Of a stretch of 64,000 nt of DNA, positions 16,323 through 26,948 are shown piece after piece. The stretch covers positions 1,122,324 to 1,186,323 of the forward strand of contig NZ_MU255056.1 in assembly GCF_000227725.2 (NCBI RefSeq). Direction: 5' to 3'. Each line of letters starts with the position of its first letter. The first letter of the stretch is position 1. A model generated the notes under the pieces. It did no database searches. It was not told the DNA's origin and was given only the letters and a program-made list of their open reading frames with translations. The translations under genes and the position numbers were made by a program. Source of the DNA: Thiorhodospira sibirica ATCC 700588 (GTDB lineage Bacteria > Pseudomonadota > Gammaproteobacteria > Ectothiorhodospirales > Ectothiorhodospiraceae).

Positions 16323-16763
16323 GCGCCCGACATCGAAACCCACCTGACCCAGGCGGTGGATCACCTCAGCGGCGCTTTACACAACCTCACCGAAGCCCTG
16401 CAACAGGCCCAAGGCCGCAAGCGCGAGCATCTAAGCCACTTGGTACACCGCCTTAACCCCACGAACCTTCAACCCTCCACCGCATCACCTCCGTCCTCCC
16501 CGCCCCCCAGTTGCTACACCCCCGAACCGGAAAACGCCCTGAGCGAATCCATGCAAGAAAAACTCGCCGCCTGGCTACACGGCCGCAGCCGGTGTACCTT
16601 GTATGAGGTGTGCCTGGAAGTGTTTGGTATACCCCCCGAAGACCTCAACCGCGCCGGACAAACGCGTTTGGGCTGTATGCTCAAGGCATTGGGCTGGGTG
16701 TCACAGCGTGAAACCGTGGCGCCAAATCAGCGGGTGAAGGTGTATAGGCCGGTGGAGGGGTAG
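15927..16763 (+). CDS. Bro-N domain protein with C-terminal winged-helix-like region
   Basis: A 278-residue protein starting MNTVNPSVIPFQFDHLD; GGAG in the preceding sequence and the conserved ATG in the second copy support this start. Residues about 6-120 are a Bro-N (phage antirepressor) domain: WFIAKDVAVALGYRD, LRSKLPSAARFEAWVMEEVL and PTIRRTGGY. A linker rich in Pro and Ser follows (about 180-205), then a domain with LYEVCLEVFGI and GCMLKALGWVSQRE ending in RVKVYRP, as in C-terminal DNA-binding parts of satellite primases. In this copy the upstream leader is open in the same frame. It probably binds DNA as a phage-type regulator. Confidence 0.75.
   Translation: MNTVNPSVIPFQFDHLDIRVLLLDGQPWFIAKDVAVALGYRDTINAIKTHCKYAKSLNDIGVAIRHPYTDQALRLDPQTKLIPEPDVYRLILRSKLPSAARFEAWVMEEVLPTIRRTGGYSGIPDTPADRCHAPDIETHLTQAVDHLSGALHNLTEALQQAQGRKREHLSHLVHRLNPTNLQPSTASPPSSPPPSCYTPEPENALSESMQEKLAAWLHGRSRCTLYEVCLEVFGIPPEDLNRAGQTRLGCMLKALGWVSQRETVAPNQRVKVYRPVEG
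16103..16131. repeat. 29-bp near-perfect palindrome inside the Bro-N coding sequence
   Basis: TATAGGGGTGGCG-ATT-CGCCACCCCTATA: 13-bp perfect arms around a 3-base centre, in frame with the Bro-N gene. The equivalent site in copy 2 (53361-53389) has different inner bases on both arms yet stays palindromic. Confidence 0.85.
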
Positions 16764-16805
16764 GGGCGGGGTGGTTTTTTGACCCCCTCCCCCCCTTACG
16801 GGGGT

Positions 16806-16833
16806 ACTCCCCCTTGGCAGGGGGGGAGTTTTT
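16806..16833 (+). terminator. terminator-like hairpin after the Bro-N gene
   Basis: ACTCCCCC-TTGGCAG-GGGGGGAGT followed by TTTT. Nearly the same hairpin occurs at 51704-51732 after the giant Ig-like gene, so it is also a repeated element. Confidence 0.7.
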
Positions 16834-16871
16834 AGCCGTGTAAGCCGGGGCTTCTCGCGCCAAGATAGTGA

Positions 16872-18656
16872 ATGGTTATACTATGGGCTTGTTCTGCAGG
16901 GGTGTTTACTTTGATTTCACAAGCGCGTCATTTGGCGATTTTGCGTGACCCGGAGCAGCAGCAATGGCTGGTGTTTCGCAATCCCTGCCGGGTGATGGTG
17001 GCCACCCGGTTAGATGAGGTGGTGCCGATGCTGGCACTTATCGAGGCTGAGGTAGCCGCCCACCATTGGTATGCGGCGGGATTTTTGGCCTATGAAGCGG
17101 CCCCGGCCTTTGATGCGGCCTTGTCAGTGCGTGCTGATGGGGCGTTTCCCTTGCTGTGGTTTGCACTGTTTGCGCAGTGTGAGCGCTTTAGCCATTTGCC
17201 ACCGGCCATGACGCCCATGCCTGTGCTGTCCTGGGAGCCTTCGGTGGGTGCCACAGACTATGCTGCTGCCATTGAGCGCATCAAAGCACATCTGCGCGCC
17301 GGTGATAGTTATCAAGTCAATTACAGCTTTCGTTTGCAAAGCCCCTTTGCGGGCGATGCCTGGAGCTTTTTCCAGTCCTATGGCGGCGCAGTGCCGCCGC
17401 CCTATGCCGCCTATCTGCACAGCGATGACTGGGCTTTATGCTGTTTTTCCCCGGAGTTGTTTTTTCGTCTGGATGGGGAAATCGTGATATCGCGTCCGAT
17501 GAAGGGCACGCGCCCACGCGGCCTGAGTTTGGCACAGGATCAGCAGTGCGCGGCGCAGCTCTCTGCGGCCTCCAAAGACCGGGCAGAAAATCTGATGATT
17601 ACGGATATGGTGCGCAATGATCTGGGGCGCATTGCCAAAACCGGCACGGTGCGCACCGAGGCCCTGTTTGCGCTGGAAAAACACGCCACGGTCTGGCAGA
17701 TGACCAGCACGGTCAAGGCGCACACTGACGCCAGCATTGCCCAGATCATCGCGCATCTGTTTCCAGCCGCCTCGATTACGGGCGCACCAAAGGCGGCGAG
17801 TATGCAGATCATCGCGCACACAGAAACCGCGCCCCGGCGTATCTATACCGGCAGCATTGGCTGGTTTGGCCCAGGGCGTCAGGCCTGTTTTAATGTGGCG
17901 ATTCGTACCGTCTTGCTGGATAAAGTGCGCCACCGCGCCGAGTATGGCACCGGGGGTGGGATTGTGTGGGATTCCAGGGCGGAGGAGGAATTTGCGGAGT
18001 GCTTTGCCAAGGCGCGGGTATTGCGCCAAGCCATGCCCACCTTTGAGCTGCTTGAAACTCTGTTATGGACGCCGCAGCAGGGCTATTTTCTGCTGGATGA
18101 ACATTTGAACCGCTTGTGTGAGTCGGCCCGTTATTTTGATTTTGGCGCAGATATTGCGATGATTCAGGCCAAGCTGGTGCGCCTGGCTGAGCGCTTTGGC
18201 CAGCAGCCGCGCCGGGTGCGCTTACTGCTCAAACGCAATGGCGATATGACCGTGACCGCCACCCATGCGCCGTCGCCATTTCGCACCCCGCCAGCCATCC
18301 GCCTGGCCGCTCAGGCGGTGCATTCGCAGGATGTGTTTTTGTATCACAAAACCACGCACCGTCAGGCTTATGCGCAAGCCTTGGCCTCTCGGCCCGGTGA
18401 TGAGGATGTATTATTATTCAACGAGCGGGATGAAGTGACCGAATCGACACGCGCCAATATTGCGCTACGCATGGGGCAGCGGCTGTATACGCCTCCGCAG
18501 CACTGTGGCTTGCTGGCGGGGACACTGCGGGCCTATCTGCTCAAGCGTGGCCTGCTGTGCGAACGGGTCTTGACGCGGCAGCAGGTGCAGCAGGCGGAGG
18601 CGATATATCTGCTCAATTCACTGCGCGGGCTGTATGCGGTGCGCCTGCTGCGATAA
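16872..18656 (+). CDS. pabBC: fused aminodeoxychorismate synthase component I / aminodeoxychorismate lyase
   Basis: A 594-residue fusion. Residues about 20-390 are PabB: RPMKGTRPRG, the NLMITDMVRNDLG helix, TAS-type ASITGAPKAASMQII and GTGGGIVWDS belong to the chorismate-binding fold. Residues about 395-594 are PabC: LDEHLNRLCESARYF, the PLP region near HKTTHRQAY, ERDEVTESTRANIAL and LLNSLRGLYAVRLL. Together they convert chorismate to p-aminobenzoate for folate, given a PabA glutaminase encoded elsewhere. The PabB part lacks the long N-terminal domain seen in some family members. The start is uncertain: 16872 (ATG), or GTG/TTG at 16902/16911. Confidence 0.9.
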   Translation: MVILWACSAGVFTLISQARHLAILRDPEQQQWLVFRNPCRVMVATRLDEVVPMLALIEAEVAAHHWYAAGFLAYEAAPAFDAALSVRADGAFPLLWFALFAQCERFSHLPPAMTPMPVLSWEPSVGATDYAAAIERIKAHLRAGDSYQVNYSFRLQSPFAGDAWSFFQSYGGAVPPPYAAYLHSDDWALCCFSPELFFRLDGEIVISRPMKGTRPRGLSLAQDQQCAAQLSAASKDRAENLMITDMVRNDLGRIAKTGTVRTEALFALEKHATVWQMTSTVKAHTDASIAQIIAHLFPAASITGAPKAASMQIIAHTETAPRRIYTGSIGWFGPGRQACFNVAIRTVLLDKVRHRAEYGTGGGIVWDSRAEEEFAECFAKARVLRQAMPTFELLETLLWTPQQGYFLLDEHLNRLCESARYFDFGADIAMIQAKLVRLAERFGQQPRRVRLLLKRNGDMTVTATHAPSPFRTPPAIRLAAQAVHSQDVFLYHKTTHRQAYAQALASRPGDEDVLLFNERDEVTESTRANIALRMGQRLYTPPQHCGLLAGTLRAYLLKRGLLCERVLTRQQVQQAEAIYLLNSLRGLYAVRLLR

Positions 18657-18734
18657 GCCATGCAAGGCTGCGGGAATGCCGATTCAACGCCGCCTTATGC
18701 CGTGATTTCAACTTTGCGATATAGGATTTTCGTG

Positions 18735-21700
18735 ATGCATAGCAGTGGAAACAGGCCCAACACTCACAAGGTCAGCCGGATCTGGATCATCATGATGGTG
18801 ATCACGGTATTGATTTCCGGGGTGCTCTCCAGCATTTGGGCCATGCAAAAAGCGGATCGAAAAATCCGCGAGGATTTGTTACTCACTACGCAGTTAATCG
18901 CCCAAAGCATTCCACCGGATCACCTGCTCAACCTCCGGGCGCGGGTGGCGCAGCAAGACAGCCCCAGCTATCAGCGTCTTAAAACCCAGCTGGCGGCGAT
19001 TAAAAGCACTTACCCGGATTATGCCGCCATTTATCTGATGGGCTTGGCATCGCCACCGCACACAACAGACGACCCCGCAGTTTTTTTCTTCATCAGCAGT
19101 GATGCACCCGCAGACAAGGCCAAAGCCTTGAGCGGAACCGCTTATGTTGAGGCCCCGGAAGGCTTGCGCTATGCCTTTAAGCAGCGCACCGCCATCCTTG
19201 AAGGGCCATATCGTGACCGCTGGGGGCAATGGATCTCCGCTTTTGTGCCACTGCCCGGCGGCGCTATGAGCTTATCTGAGACGCCGCCGGAAGCCTATGC
19301 AGTCCTTGGCATGGATCTTAACATCACCCTGTGGCGTGGGGAGATTATTGCAGCGGGCCTGCCTTCGCTGCTGGTTATGCTGATCTTGCTGGGCATTTTG
19401 CTGCTCGGCGTGTGGGCTTTTGCCCGTTATGCCAAAGACCCGCAGACCTCGCCGTATAAGCTGCGTCTGCTGGCGGTCAGTCTGGCGGTGCTTGCCGGAT
19501 TATCCGTGACCCTGTTTATCGCCAGCAATGCCCATCAGGATGAAGCCCAGGCCCGCAGCGCTTCATTTAAAACCTTGGCAATCACCAAAACCGCCGGTTT
19601 TTTGGAGGATATGCGCGGCATCCTGGATACCGAGCTTGAGGGCCTGGCGCGCTTTTATGAGACCCAGACAGAGATCACAGCAGCCCAGTTTAATTATTAC
19701 AGCGCCTATCTTTTGCAAAATCCGGCGATTGATGCCTGGGCCTGGGTGCCGGCCATTACCGATGCCCAGCGCAGCGCCTTTGAGCAACAGATACAGGCTC
19801 AAGGCATCGCAGACTTTGTTATCTGGGAACAAAACGCGCACGGCATTCGCCAAGGCGTCAGCCAGCGCGCACAGTATTTCCCGATCCATTACATCACCGC
19901 CCACCATGACACCCAGCGCCTGCTCGGCTATGACATGGGCTCTGAGGGACTGCGCCGCGAGGCTCTGGAATATGCTGCACACACCGGGCTGGCGACCAGT
20001 TCCAAACCGCTGACGCTGATCAAGAACTTCCCGCATGAGCAGGGGGTGTTGATCTATCGCCCGGTCTTTCATCAGACCGACCCCAAGGCCCTGCGCGGCT
20101 TTGTCGTGGCGATGCTGTCTTTACCCAGTCTCCTGGCCAGCTCAAGCCCCGATGAAACGGTGATGTTGAGTCTGTCTTTGCAGGGCCATACGGCACCCGC
20201 TACACCGTTGGCGCTTTCCTGGGAAAGTGAGTGTCAGCCGACCCTGTCCTTGCAGCGACCCATCCTGGCACTGGGCAATGCCTTTGTGCTGAATGCCTAT
20301 GCCGGCCCGGCCTTTATGGCCCTGTATCCGGTGCGTGCGGTCTGGCTGACCGGCATCATGGGACTTTGTTTAACCCTGGCGCTGGCAGCGGTGGTCAGCG
20401 CGGTATTTTTGCGCCGCGAAATTCTCGAACAAAAGGTCTCGGAGCGCACCGCTTCCCTGCGCCAAAGTGAGGCCCGCTTTAACCATCTGGCCCAACAAAG
20501 CCGCACCATCATCTGGGAAACCGATGCCCAAGGGCGCTATGTCTACCTCAGTGATGTGGTGTATGAGGTATTGGGCTACCCGCCCGGTGAGCTGATCGGT
20601 ATAAAACCCTTTGAAGAACTGCACGCCCAGGCGTTCGATTCACAGACCGGCGAAGATCTGCATACCCTCTGGCAGCAGGGGCGCCCCTTCCAAAACCTTG
20701 AGCTGCTGACTAAAACCCGCAACGGCCAGCCCCTCTGGTTATCCAGTAACGGCATTCCCTTGTTTGATGAAGATGGCCAGTTACGCGGCTACCAGGGTGC
20801 TGACACCGACATCACCCCCCGCAAAGAAACCGAGCAGGAAATCTTTGAAGTCAACGAGGCCCTAAAAAAACAAATGTGTCTGGCGACCCAGATGGCCTTT
20901 CAGGCCGAGGCCGCCAATGCCACCAAAACCGAATTTCTCGCCAATATCAGCCATGAACTGCGTACCCCGATGAATGGCGTCATTGGTATGAATGGCCTGT
21001 TGCTGGAAACCGAGCTTACCGAGGAACAAAGGGAATATGCCGCCATCGTGCGCAATAGCGGTGAGCTGATGATGAGCATGATCAACGACATTCTCGATGT
21101 CTCCAAAATCGAGGCCGGTAAGCTTGATCTGGAGATTTTGGCCTTTGATCTGGAAGGAATGCTGGGCGATCTGGTGGATATTATGGCGCTGCGCGCCTAT
21201 GACAAGGGCCTGGAGCTGTTTTATACCCTTGAACCTGGCCTGCCCCGGCATATGCGCGGTGATCCGGGGCGGTTGCGGCAAATTCTTAGCAACCTCATCT
21301 GCAACGCCATCAAATTCACCCCCAAAGGCGAAATTGCCATTCGTGTCGCCTGCGTTCAGCAACAAAGCGATATGGCCGTGCTGCGCTTTGCCGTGCGTGA
21401 TACCGGCATTGGGATTCCGCCAGACAAGTTGGGGCAGCTGTTTGAAAAATTCACCCAGGTAGACAGCTCCACCACCCGGCGCTATGGCGGCATGGGGCTG
21501 GGCCTGGCCATTGCCAAACAACTCACCGAAATGATGCACGGCGAGATCGGTGTTGTCAGCGAAGCGGGCCAAGGCTCGGAATTCTGGTTCACTGTCCGCC
21601 TGGAAAAACAGCCCGAAGATCTCCAAAAATCCCCACGGGAACGCGCCGAACTCAAAGGCGCCCGCGTCCTGGTTCTTGACGCCAGTCAGGGACATGGCGA

Positions 21701-22511
21701 TATGCTCGGACAACAACTGCAGTCCTGGGGGATGCGTATCACCCACGTCATCGACCAGCAAGGCGCATTCGAGCGACTGCGCGAGGCTGCCGCTGACGAT
21801 CCCTTCCACATCATGCTGGTGAACACCCAGATGTCGCGTGACGAAGGTGAGGCGATCAGCAGCGCGCTACGCCAGGAACCGCGCCTGCAGGCCACCCGCC
21901 TGATCCTGCTCACCCCGCTGGGGATACGCGGTGATGCGCGCTATTATGAAACATTGGGCTTTGCTGCCTACCTTACCAAGCCGGTCAAGCCCCATGAACT
22001 GCAAGGCGCCTTATCCCTGGTGCTTGCTAAACCCACCACGGCCGACGCCAGCAGCACCCTCAATGCCGCACAGATCATCACCCGTCACACCGTGCGCGAG
22101 GCGATCAAGCGCTTTGCTGACTGCAAGGCCCGCATCCTGCTCGTGGAAGATAATCTGATTAACCAGCGCATGATGATGCAAATGCTCAAAAAACTCGGCC
22201 TGCGTGCTGATGCCGTCGCCCATGGCGCAGAAGCGCTCAACGCCCTGGAAATGACCCATTATGATCTGGTGATCATGGACGTAAAAATGCCCATCATGGA
22301 CGGTCTGGAAGCCACCCGCCAGATTCGCGCCCACGCCACCCCCATGCGCTCCAGCCAGGACATCCCGATCATTGCCATTACTGCCCACGCCATGCATCTG
22401 GATCGGGAAAAATGCCTGCAAGCGGGCATGAACGACTACCTCGCCAAACCCATCACCCTGCACTCACTGATCGAGGTTCTGGATCGCTATCTCAGCCCTG
22501 CAACGGCCTGA
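18735..22511 (+). CDS. hybrid sensor histidine kinase (CHASE-PAS-HisKA-HATPase-REC-REC)
   Basis: About 1,258 residues from the ATG at 18735, chosen over 18660 because AGGA lies 8 bases upstream. Order: membrane helix (about 17-37), extracytoplasmic domain, two membrane helices (about 215-265), CHASE domain (about 275-470, with [19 protein letters not shown]), membrane helix (about 530-555), PAS (about 576-690), HisKA with [15 protein letters not shown] (His near 740), HATPase with [14 protein letters not shown] and the DTGIGI and GGMGLGLAI boxes, then two receiver domains. In the first receiver the phospho-acceptor Asp is Asn (IMLVNTQM, near 1028); the second is intact ([13 protein letters not shown]). 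No Hpt domain. It follows pabBC closely; the signal is unknown. Confidence 0.92.
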   Translation: MHSSGNRPNTHKVSRIWIIMMVITVLISGVLSSIWAMQKADRKIREDLLLTTQLIAQSIPPDHLLNLRARVAQQDSPSYQRLKTQLAAIKSTYPDYAAIYLMGLASPPHTTDDPAVFFFISSDAPADKAKALSGTAYVEAPEGLRYAFKQRTAILEGPYRDRWGQWISAFVPLPGGAMSLSETPPEAYAVLGMDLNITLWRGEIIAAGLPSLLVMLILLGILLLGVWAFARYAKDPQTSPYKLRLLAVSLAVLAGLSVTLFIASNAHQDEAQARSASFKTLAITKTAGFLEDMRGILDTELEGLARFYETQTEITAAQFNYYSAYLLQNPAIDAWAWVPAITDAQRSAFEQQIQAQGIADFVIWEQNAHGIRQGVSQRAQYFPIHYITAHHDTQRLLGYDMGSEGLRREALEYAAHTGLATSSKPLTLIKNFPHEQGVLIYRPVFHQTDPKALRGFVVAMLSLPSLLASSSPDETVMLSLSLQGHTAPATPLALSWESECQPTLSLQRPILALGNAFVLNAYAGPAFMALYPVRAVWLTGIMGLCLTLALAAVVSAVFLRREILEQKVSERTASLRQSEARFNHLAQQSRTIIWETDAQGRYVYLSDVVYEVLGYPPGELIGIKPFEELHAQAFDSQTGEDLHTLWQQGRPFQNLELLTKTRNGQPLWLSSNGIPLFDEDGQLRGYQGADTDITPRKETEQEIFEVNEALKKQMCLATQMAFQAEAANATKTEFLANISHELRTPMNGVIGMNGLLLETELTEEQREYAAIVRNSGELMMSMINDILDVSKIEAGKLDLEILAFDLEGMLGDLVDIMALRAYDKGLELFYTLEPGLPRHMRGDPGRLRQILSNLICNAIKFTPKGEIAIRVACVQQQSDMAVLRFAVRDTGIGIPPDKLGQLFEKFTQVDSSTTRRYGGMGLGLAIAKQLTEMMHGEIGVVSEAGQGSEFWFTVRLEKQPEDLQKSPRERAELKGARVLVLDASQGHGDMLGQQLQSWGMRITHVIDQQGAFERLREAAADDPFHIMLVNTQMSRDEGEAISSALRQEPRLQATRLILLTPLGIRGDARYYETLGFAAYLTKPVKPHELQGALSLVLAKPTTADASSTLNAAQIITRHTVREAIKRFADCKARILLVEDNLINQRMMMQMLKKLGLRADAVAHGAEALNALEMTHYDLVIMDVKMPIMDGLEATRQIRAHATPMRSSQDIPIIAITAHAMHLDREKCLQAGMNDYLAKPITLHSLIEVLDRYLSPATA

Positions 22512-22678
22512 ATCATGGCGGTATCTTCCAGATGGCGCGTGTTTACATGCCTTCGCCCTGGCTGGACAGCGCCGCCTTGGCGTATCGAACCCAGGTTCCT
22601 CGGACATCGCGGCAAAATGTGTCATAAGCTTGCTTTGGATCAACGTATTCACGATGTTGAGGGCATAGAATCGGGAGT

Positions 22679-23797
22679 ATGGATACTCAATATGCCTTTT
22701 TGCCGCGCAATGCATTGGATCAATTGCTCGATGCCTTACGCAAAGCCGGTTTTGACCGGTTAGTCGGCCCGATTGCTCGCGATGGGGCTATTGTCTATGA
22801 CACATTAACCTCGGCGGCGCAGTTGCCGCATGGCTATCGCGATGAACAGGCGCCGGGGCGTTATCGTCTGCATCAGGCCGATAGCGGGCGATGCTTTAGC
22901 TGGGCCAACGGGACGCAGACGCTCAAGCCCTTGACCTTTGCGCCCCAAGAAGTGCTGTGGCACTGCGAGCGTGATGCCGAGGGCTGTCTGCGCTTTAAAA
23001 ATCCCACGGTCAACCATTCTCCCACCGCCGTCATTGGGGTGCGCGCCTGTGATCTGGTGGCCTTGCGCTTGCAGGAGCGGCATTTCCTCGGGGGGCGTTT
23101 TCATGACCCTCATTACGGAGCGCGCCGCGAGAGTCTGTTTTTGCTGGCGGTGCATTGCACCCATCCGGCCAAAACCTGCTTTTGTGCCTCCACCGGGGAT
23201 GGCCCCAAGGCCGCGATTGGCTTTGATATCGCCCTGTCAGAACTCGATGAGGGTTTTATTCTGGAAGCCGGGAGTTTGCGCGGTGGCGAGCTCATCCGCA
23301 CGCTGGCACTGGATGACGCCACCGAGCGCCAGCGCGAGCTGGCCAAGACCGAGATTGAAACCGCTGCCTTGCAGCAAAGCCGCAGCCTGCCTTCGCAGAA
23401 TTTGCGTGAAGCGCTGTATGCCCGCCTGGAGGATCGGCACTGGGACAAAATCGGGATGCGCTGTCTGTCCTGTGGCAACTGCACGGCAGTGTGTCCAACG
23501 TGTTTTTGCCATGCCGAACACAGCGTACCGACCCTGGATGGTACGCAGACCACGCACCAGCGCCAGTGGGATTCGTGCTTTACTGCGGTACACAGTTATA
23601 TGGGGCATTTTCTGGTGCGTGAAGAGACCCGCTTGCGCTATCGCCAATGGTTAAGCCACAAACTGGCAAGCTGGCATGATCAGTATGGGCGTTCGGGCTG
23701 TGTGGGCTGTGGGCGCTGCATTACCTGGTGCCCCTCGGGCATTGATTTAACCGCTGAGGTGGCGGCCCTGACACGGCAGGAAACAAGCCATGTATAA
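22679..23797 (+). CDS. hydB: NiFe (sulf)hydrogenase beta subunit, iron-sulfur protein
   Basis: A 372-residue subunit of a soluble group 3b hydrogenase. Two ferredoxin-type [4Fe-4S] motifs near the C-terminus: [16 protein letters not shown] and [12 protein letters not shown]. The N-terminal part carries [15 protein letters not shown], typical of HydB/AsrA proteins. In Pyrococcus sulfhydrogenase this subunit relays electrons and is linked to S0/polysulfide reduction. It is the first gene of a tight four-gene operon and overlaps hydG by 8 bases. The 167 bases upstream hold a diverged REP-like hairpin (22516-22538) and no clear promoter. The ribosome binding site is very close to the ATG. Confidence 0.9.
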   Translation: MDTQYAFLPRNALDQLLDALRKAGFDRLVGPIARDGAIVYDTLTSAAQLPHGYRDEQAPGRYRLHQADSGRCFSWANGTQTLKPLTFAPQEVLWHCERDAEGCLRFKNPTVNHSPTAVIGVRACDLVALRLQERHFLGGRFHDPHYGARRESLFLLAVHCTHPAKTCFCASTGDGPKAAIGFDIALSELDEGFILEAGSLRGGELIRTLALDDATERQRELAKTEIETAALQQSRSLPSQNLREALYARLEDRHWDKIGMRCLSCGNCTAVCPTCFCHAEHSVPTLDGTQTTHQRQWDSCFTAVHSYMGHFLVREETRLRYRQWLSHKLASWHDQYGRSGCVGCGRCITWCPSGIDLTAEVAALTRQETSHV

Positions 23798-24623
23798 CCC
23801 GGATTTGCCGCTGGAAGTGCGGGTCGTAGACAAGATCCGCGAAACCCCGTCGATTTTTACCCTGCATCTGGAATTTACCGACCCCGATATTGATCTGGAA
23901 TATCGCTGTCAGCCGGGGCAGTACAATATGCTCTATCTGTATGGCGTGGGCGAGGTACCCATCTCCATTGTCTCTGACCCGGAACATCGCGGCCCGCTGG
24001 AACATACCATCCGCTCGGTTGGGCGCGTAACGCGGGGCTTAGACCGGCTGCGCGTCGGTGAGCGCATTGGCCTGCGTGGCCCCTATGGGCGCGGCTGGCC
24101 GATTCGTGAGGCCGAGGGGCGGGATGTGGTGATTGTCACCGGGGGCCTGGGCTGTGCGCCGGTGGTGTCGATGATCCGCTATGTCTTGCGACGCCGGGAA
24201 CGCTTCGGGCGTCTGGTGATCATGCAGGGCGTCAAGCATACCGATGAGCTGATCTGGCGCAAACAATACGAGCAATGGCAGCGCCTGCCCAATACGCAGG
24301 TATTGCTATCCTCGGATATCAGCGGCCCTAACTGGCCGTTTAGCGTAGGCAAGGTCACGGTGCTGTTTAATCAGGCCCGGCTGAACACGCGCAAAAGCAT
24401 TGTCATGCTGTGCGGCCCGGAAATGATGATGAAGGCGAGCATCGAGCGCCTGCTGGCCCTGGATATGCCGCCGGAGGCCATCTGGCTGAGTATTGAACGC
24501 AATATGCAGTGTGGCATCAATCACTGCGGTCATTGCCAGGTCGGCCCGCATTTTGTCTGTCAGGATGGCCCGGTGTTTCATTATCCGGAGCTGGCGCCCT
24601 GGCTGGGTGTGACCGGGTTTTAA
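23790..24623 (+). CDS. hydG: NiFe (sulf)hydrogenase gamma subunit, FAD/NAD(P)-binding reductase
   Basis: A 277-residue flavoprotein of the ferredoxin-NADP reductase/AsrB family. The FAD domain includes [20 protein letters not shown], followed by [12 protein letters not shown]. The NAD(P) domain includes [18 protein letters not shown] and [13 protein letters not shown]-terminal [2Fe-2S] site is visible as [14 protein letters not shown] then FVCQDGPVF. It passes electrons between NAD(P)H and the iron-sulfur chain. Overlap with hydB suggests coupled translation. It is unrelated to the FeFe-hydrogenase maturase that shares the symbol. Confidence 0.92.
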   Translation: MYNPDLPLEVRVVDKIRETPSIFTLHLEFTDPDIDLEYRCQPGQYNMLYLYGVGEVPISIVSDPEHRGPLEHTIRSVGRVTRGLDRLRVGERIGLRGPYGRGWPIREAEGRDVVIVTGGLGCAPVVSMIRYVLRRRERFGRLVIMQGVKHTDELIWRKQYEQWQRLPNTQVLLSSDISGPNWPFSVGKVTVLFNQARLNTRKSIVMLCGPEMMMKASIERLLALDMPPEAIWLSIERNMQCGINHCGHCQVGPHFVCQDGPVFHYPELAPWLGVTGF

Positions 24624-24680
24624 TAGCCCCTCTCCGCCGTTTTCCTGGCATCTGCCAATCACAGCAAAGGAGTCTCCGAT

Positions 24681-25514
24681 ATGTCTGCATGGAGTCCCGA
24701 ACATCCCGACGCGCTGGATCAGCTAAACCAGCGCCCACAGCCGCGCCCCAAGGTGGCGGTGCATAAATTCAGTTCCTGCGATGGCTGTCAACTGGCCTTT
24801 ATCAATGCCGGTGAGGCGCTGATCACGCTCTCGCAACTGGTGGATATCGTCCATTTTGCCGAGGCCGGACCGCTGGATGCCGAGGCGGAGGTGGATATCG
24901 CCTTTGTCGAGGGCAGCATCTCCACCCCGCACGAAAAAGAGCGCATTGAACAGGTTCGCCGTCAGTCGCGCTTTCTGGTCAGCATTGGTGCCTGTGCCAC
25001 CTCCGGGGGCTTGCAGGCACTGCGCAATTTCAACAGCCACAGCGCCGAACAATGGACGCAGGCGGTCTATGCCCAGCCTGCATACATTGACAGCCTGGAA
25101 ACCGCCACGCCAGTGGCCGAGCATGTCAAGGTGGATCTGGAGTTGTGGGGCTGTCCGGTGAATGCGCGGCAGGTCTTTGCCGCGATTCGTGCCCTGCTGT
25201 TTGGGGTCATGCCCTTGATCGACAAAGACAAATTGTGCGTAGAATGCAAGCGCCGTGGCAATGTCTGTGTGCTGGTCGCCAAGGGCGAGCCGTGCATGGG
25301 GCCGGTGACGCATCTGGGCTGTGGCGCGTTGTGTCCGGCCTTCGGGCGGGATTGCTACGCCTGCTTTGGCCCGGCGGAAAATCCCAATACACACGCCCTG
25401 GCGCGTCGTTTTGTGGGGCTGGGCCTGCTGCCTGAAGAGATTGCCCACCGCTTTCATTTTATCAACAGTCATACCCCGGCATTTCGTAGCGCTGGTCTGG
25501 AGTGGGCGGAATGA
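24681..25514 (+). CDS. hydD: NiFe hydrogenase delta (small) subunit
   Basis: A 277-residue small subunit without a Tat signal, as expected for cytoplasmic group 3 enzymes. The proximal cluster motif is KFSSCDGCQLAFIN near residues 30-43; further ligands are GACATSGG, LELWGCPVNA and the C-terminal cysteines CVECKRRGNVC, GCGALCPAFGRDCYACFGP. A good AAGGAG lies 8 bases before the ATG. It overlaps hydA by 13 bases. Confidence 0.93.
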   Translation: MSAWSPEHPDALDQLNQRPQPRPKVAVHKFSSCDGCQLAFINAGEALITLSQLVDIVHFAEAGPLDAEAEVDIAFVEGSISTPHEKERIEQVRRQSRFLVSIGACATSGGLQALRNFNSHSAEQWTQAVYAQPAYIDSLETATPVAEHVKVDLELWGCPVNARQVFAAIRALLFGVMPLIDKDKLCVECKRRGNVCVLVAKGEPCMGPVTHLGCGALCPAFGRDCYACFGPAENPNTHALARRFVGLGLLPEEIAHRFHFINSHTPAFRSAGLEWAE

Positions 25515-26806
25515 CCGAGCTGCGTGATATCCGTATTGAAGTGCCGGTGCTGGCACGGGTTGAGGGCGAAGGCGCGCTGGAGCTGGAAGCGCGCAACGGC
25601 AAGATCGAGCATCTGCGGCTGCGCATCTTTGAACCCCCGCGCTATTTTGAAAAATTCCTTGAAGGGCGCTCCTATCAGGCGGTGCTGGATATAGTTGCGC
25701 GGATCTGCGGCATCTGTCCGGTGGCCTATCAGATGAGCGCGGTACAGGCGATTGAGCAGGCTTTCGGGGTCACGCCTTCCGCCTGGGTCACAGACCAGCG
25801 CCGCCTGATGTATTGCGGTGAATGGCTGCAAAGTCATGCCCTGCATATTCACCTGCTGGCGCTGCCGGATTTTCTCGGCTTTGACAACGGCATCGCAATG
25901 GCCGCCAAATACCCCGAAGAGGTCAAGCGCGGTCTGCGCCTGCAACGCCTGGGCAACGATATTATCGCCCTGTTTGGCGGGCGCTCGGTGCATCCCATCG
26001 GGGTGCGTCCGGGGGGCTTTCACCATAACCTCAATCCTGAACAGCTCGCCCGCTGTCTGGAAGGCTTGCGAACAGCCCTGCCCGATGCCCGTGCGCTGGT
26101 GGGCTGGACTGCTGGCCTATCGCTGCCCGACGATCAACAGGATTTCACCAACGTGGCCCTGCGCCATGCCAGCGAATATGCCATGTACAGCGGTCGGGTG
26201 ATCTCCGACCAAGGGCACGATCTGGCGGTGGATGAATACGAGCGCCATTTCCGCGAATTGCATGAGGCTCACTCCACCGCGCTGTATTCGCTGCTGGATG
26301 GTCGGCCCTACCTGGTCGGTCCGCTGGCGCGGCTTAATCTCAACCATGACCAGCTATCCCCAGCCGCCCAGCAGGCCCTGGCCGAAACGGGCTGGCAACT
26401 CCCCAGTCGCAACATGTTTCACTCCATCATCGCCCGGGCGGTGGAAACCTACGAAGTGGTACTGGAGGCGATTCGCCTGCTGGAAAACCATCAACCCACC
26501 GACACCCCCTATGTGGTCTGCGAACCGCGTGCCGGGGAAGGCTTTGGCGCCACCGAGGCCCCGCGTGGCCTGCTATGGCATCACTACCGCTTCAGTGAAG
26601 ACGGCAAGGTCTTGCACGCCCGCATCGTCCCGCCGACGGCGCAAAATCAGGCCCGCATGGAAGAAGACCTGCGCCAGTCGCTGGAAGCCTTCGGGCTGCA
26701 TCATGAAGATGACGCCATCCGCCTGCGCGGAGAAACGGTCATCCGCAATTATGACCCCTGCATTTCTTGCGCAACCCACTTCCTCACCCTCAAAATGCGC
26801 CGTTAA
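25502..26806 (+). CDS. hydA: NiFe hydrogenase alpha (large) subunit, group 3b
   Basis: A 434-residue catalytic subunit. The L1 motif is RICGICPVAYQMSA (near residues 65-78) and the L2 motif near the C-terminus is YDPCISCATHFL; these four cysteines hold the NiFe centre. The Tyr in the L1 motif where many hydrogenases have His is typical of group 3b. The last residues after the L2 His would be removed by a maturation protease; no protease or hyp gene lies here. Group 3b enzymes are NADP(H)-linked, reversible and sometimes reduce sulfur. Confidence 0.93.
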   Translation: MGGMTELRDIRIEVPVLARVEGEGALELEARNGKIEHLRLRIFEPPRYFEKFLEGRSYQAVLDIVARICGICPVAYQMSAVQAIEQAFGVTPSAWVTDQRRLMYCGEWLQSHALHIHLLALPDFLGFDNGIAMAAKYPEEVKRGLRLQRLGNDIIALFGGRSVHPIGVRPGGFHHNLNPEQLARCLEGLRTALPDARALVGWTAGLSLPDDQQDFTNVALRHASEYAMYSGRVISDQGHDLAVDEYERHFRELHEAHSTALYSLLDGRPYLVGPLARLNLNHDQLSPAAQQALAETGWQLPSRNMFHSIIARAVETYEVVLEAIRLLENHQPTDTPYVVCEPRAGEGFGATEAPRGLLWHHYRFSEDGKVLHARIVPPTAQNQARMEEDLRQSLEAFGLHHEDDAIRLRGETVIRNYDPCISCATHFLTLKMRR

Positions 26807-26830
26807 GACGCAGCGCATCGCCTCTCTGCC

Positions 26831-26860
26831 ATGCGCCGCACATCAACGCGGCGCATTTCT
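26831..26860 (+). terminator. terminator-like hairpin after hydA
   Basis: ATGCGCCGC-ACATCAAC-GCGGCGCAT, a perfect 9-bp stem followed by TTTCT, 24 bases after the hydA stop. Confidence 0.6.
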
Positions 26861-26948
26861 ACGCGGCACCGACAAGGTGTTGTCGTGCTGTCGGCTTTCC
26901 TGTTTACTTCGTAATGCCTATTTTTTGCATAAAAGGCAATAAAACTAA

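Noticed and set aside
20862..21809. 315-codon minus-strand frame
   Set aside because: Shadow of the histidine kinase core; the H, N and G boxes are on the plus strand.
22640..22660. possible FNR-type site (TTTGGATCAAC) before hydB
   Set aside because: Only one half-site resembles TTGAT-N4-ATCAA and the spacing is wrong.
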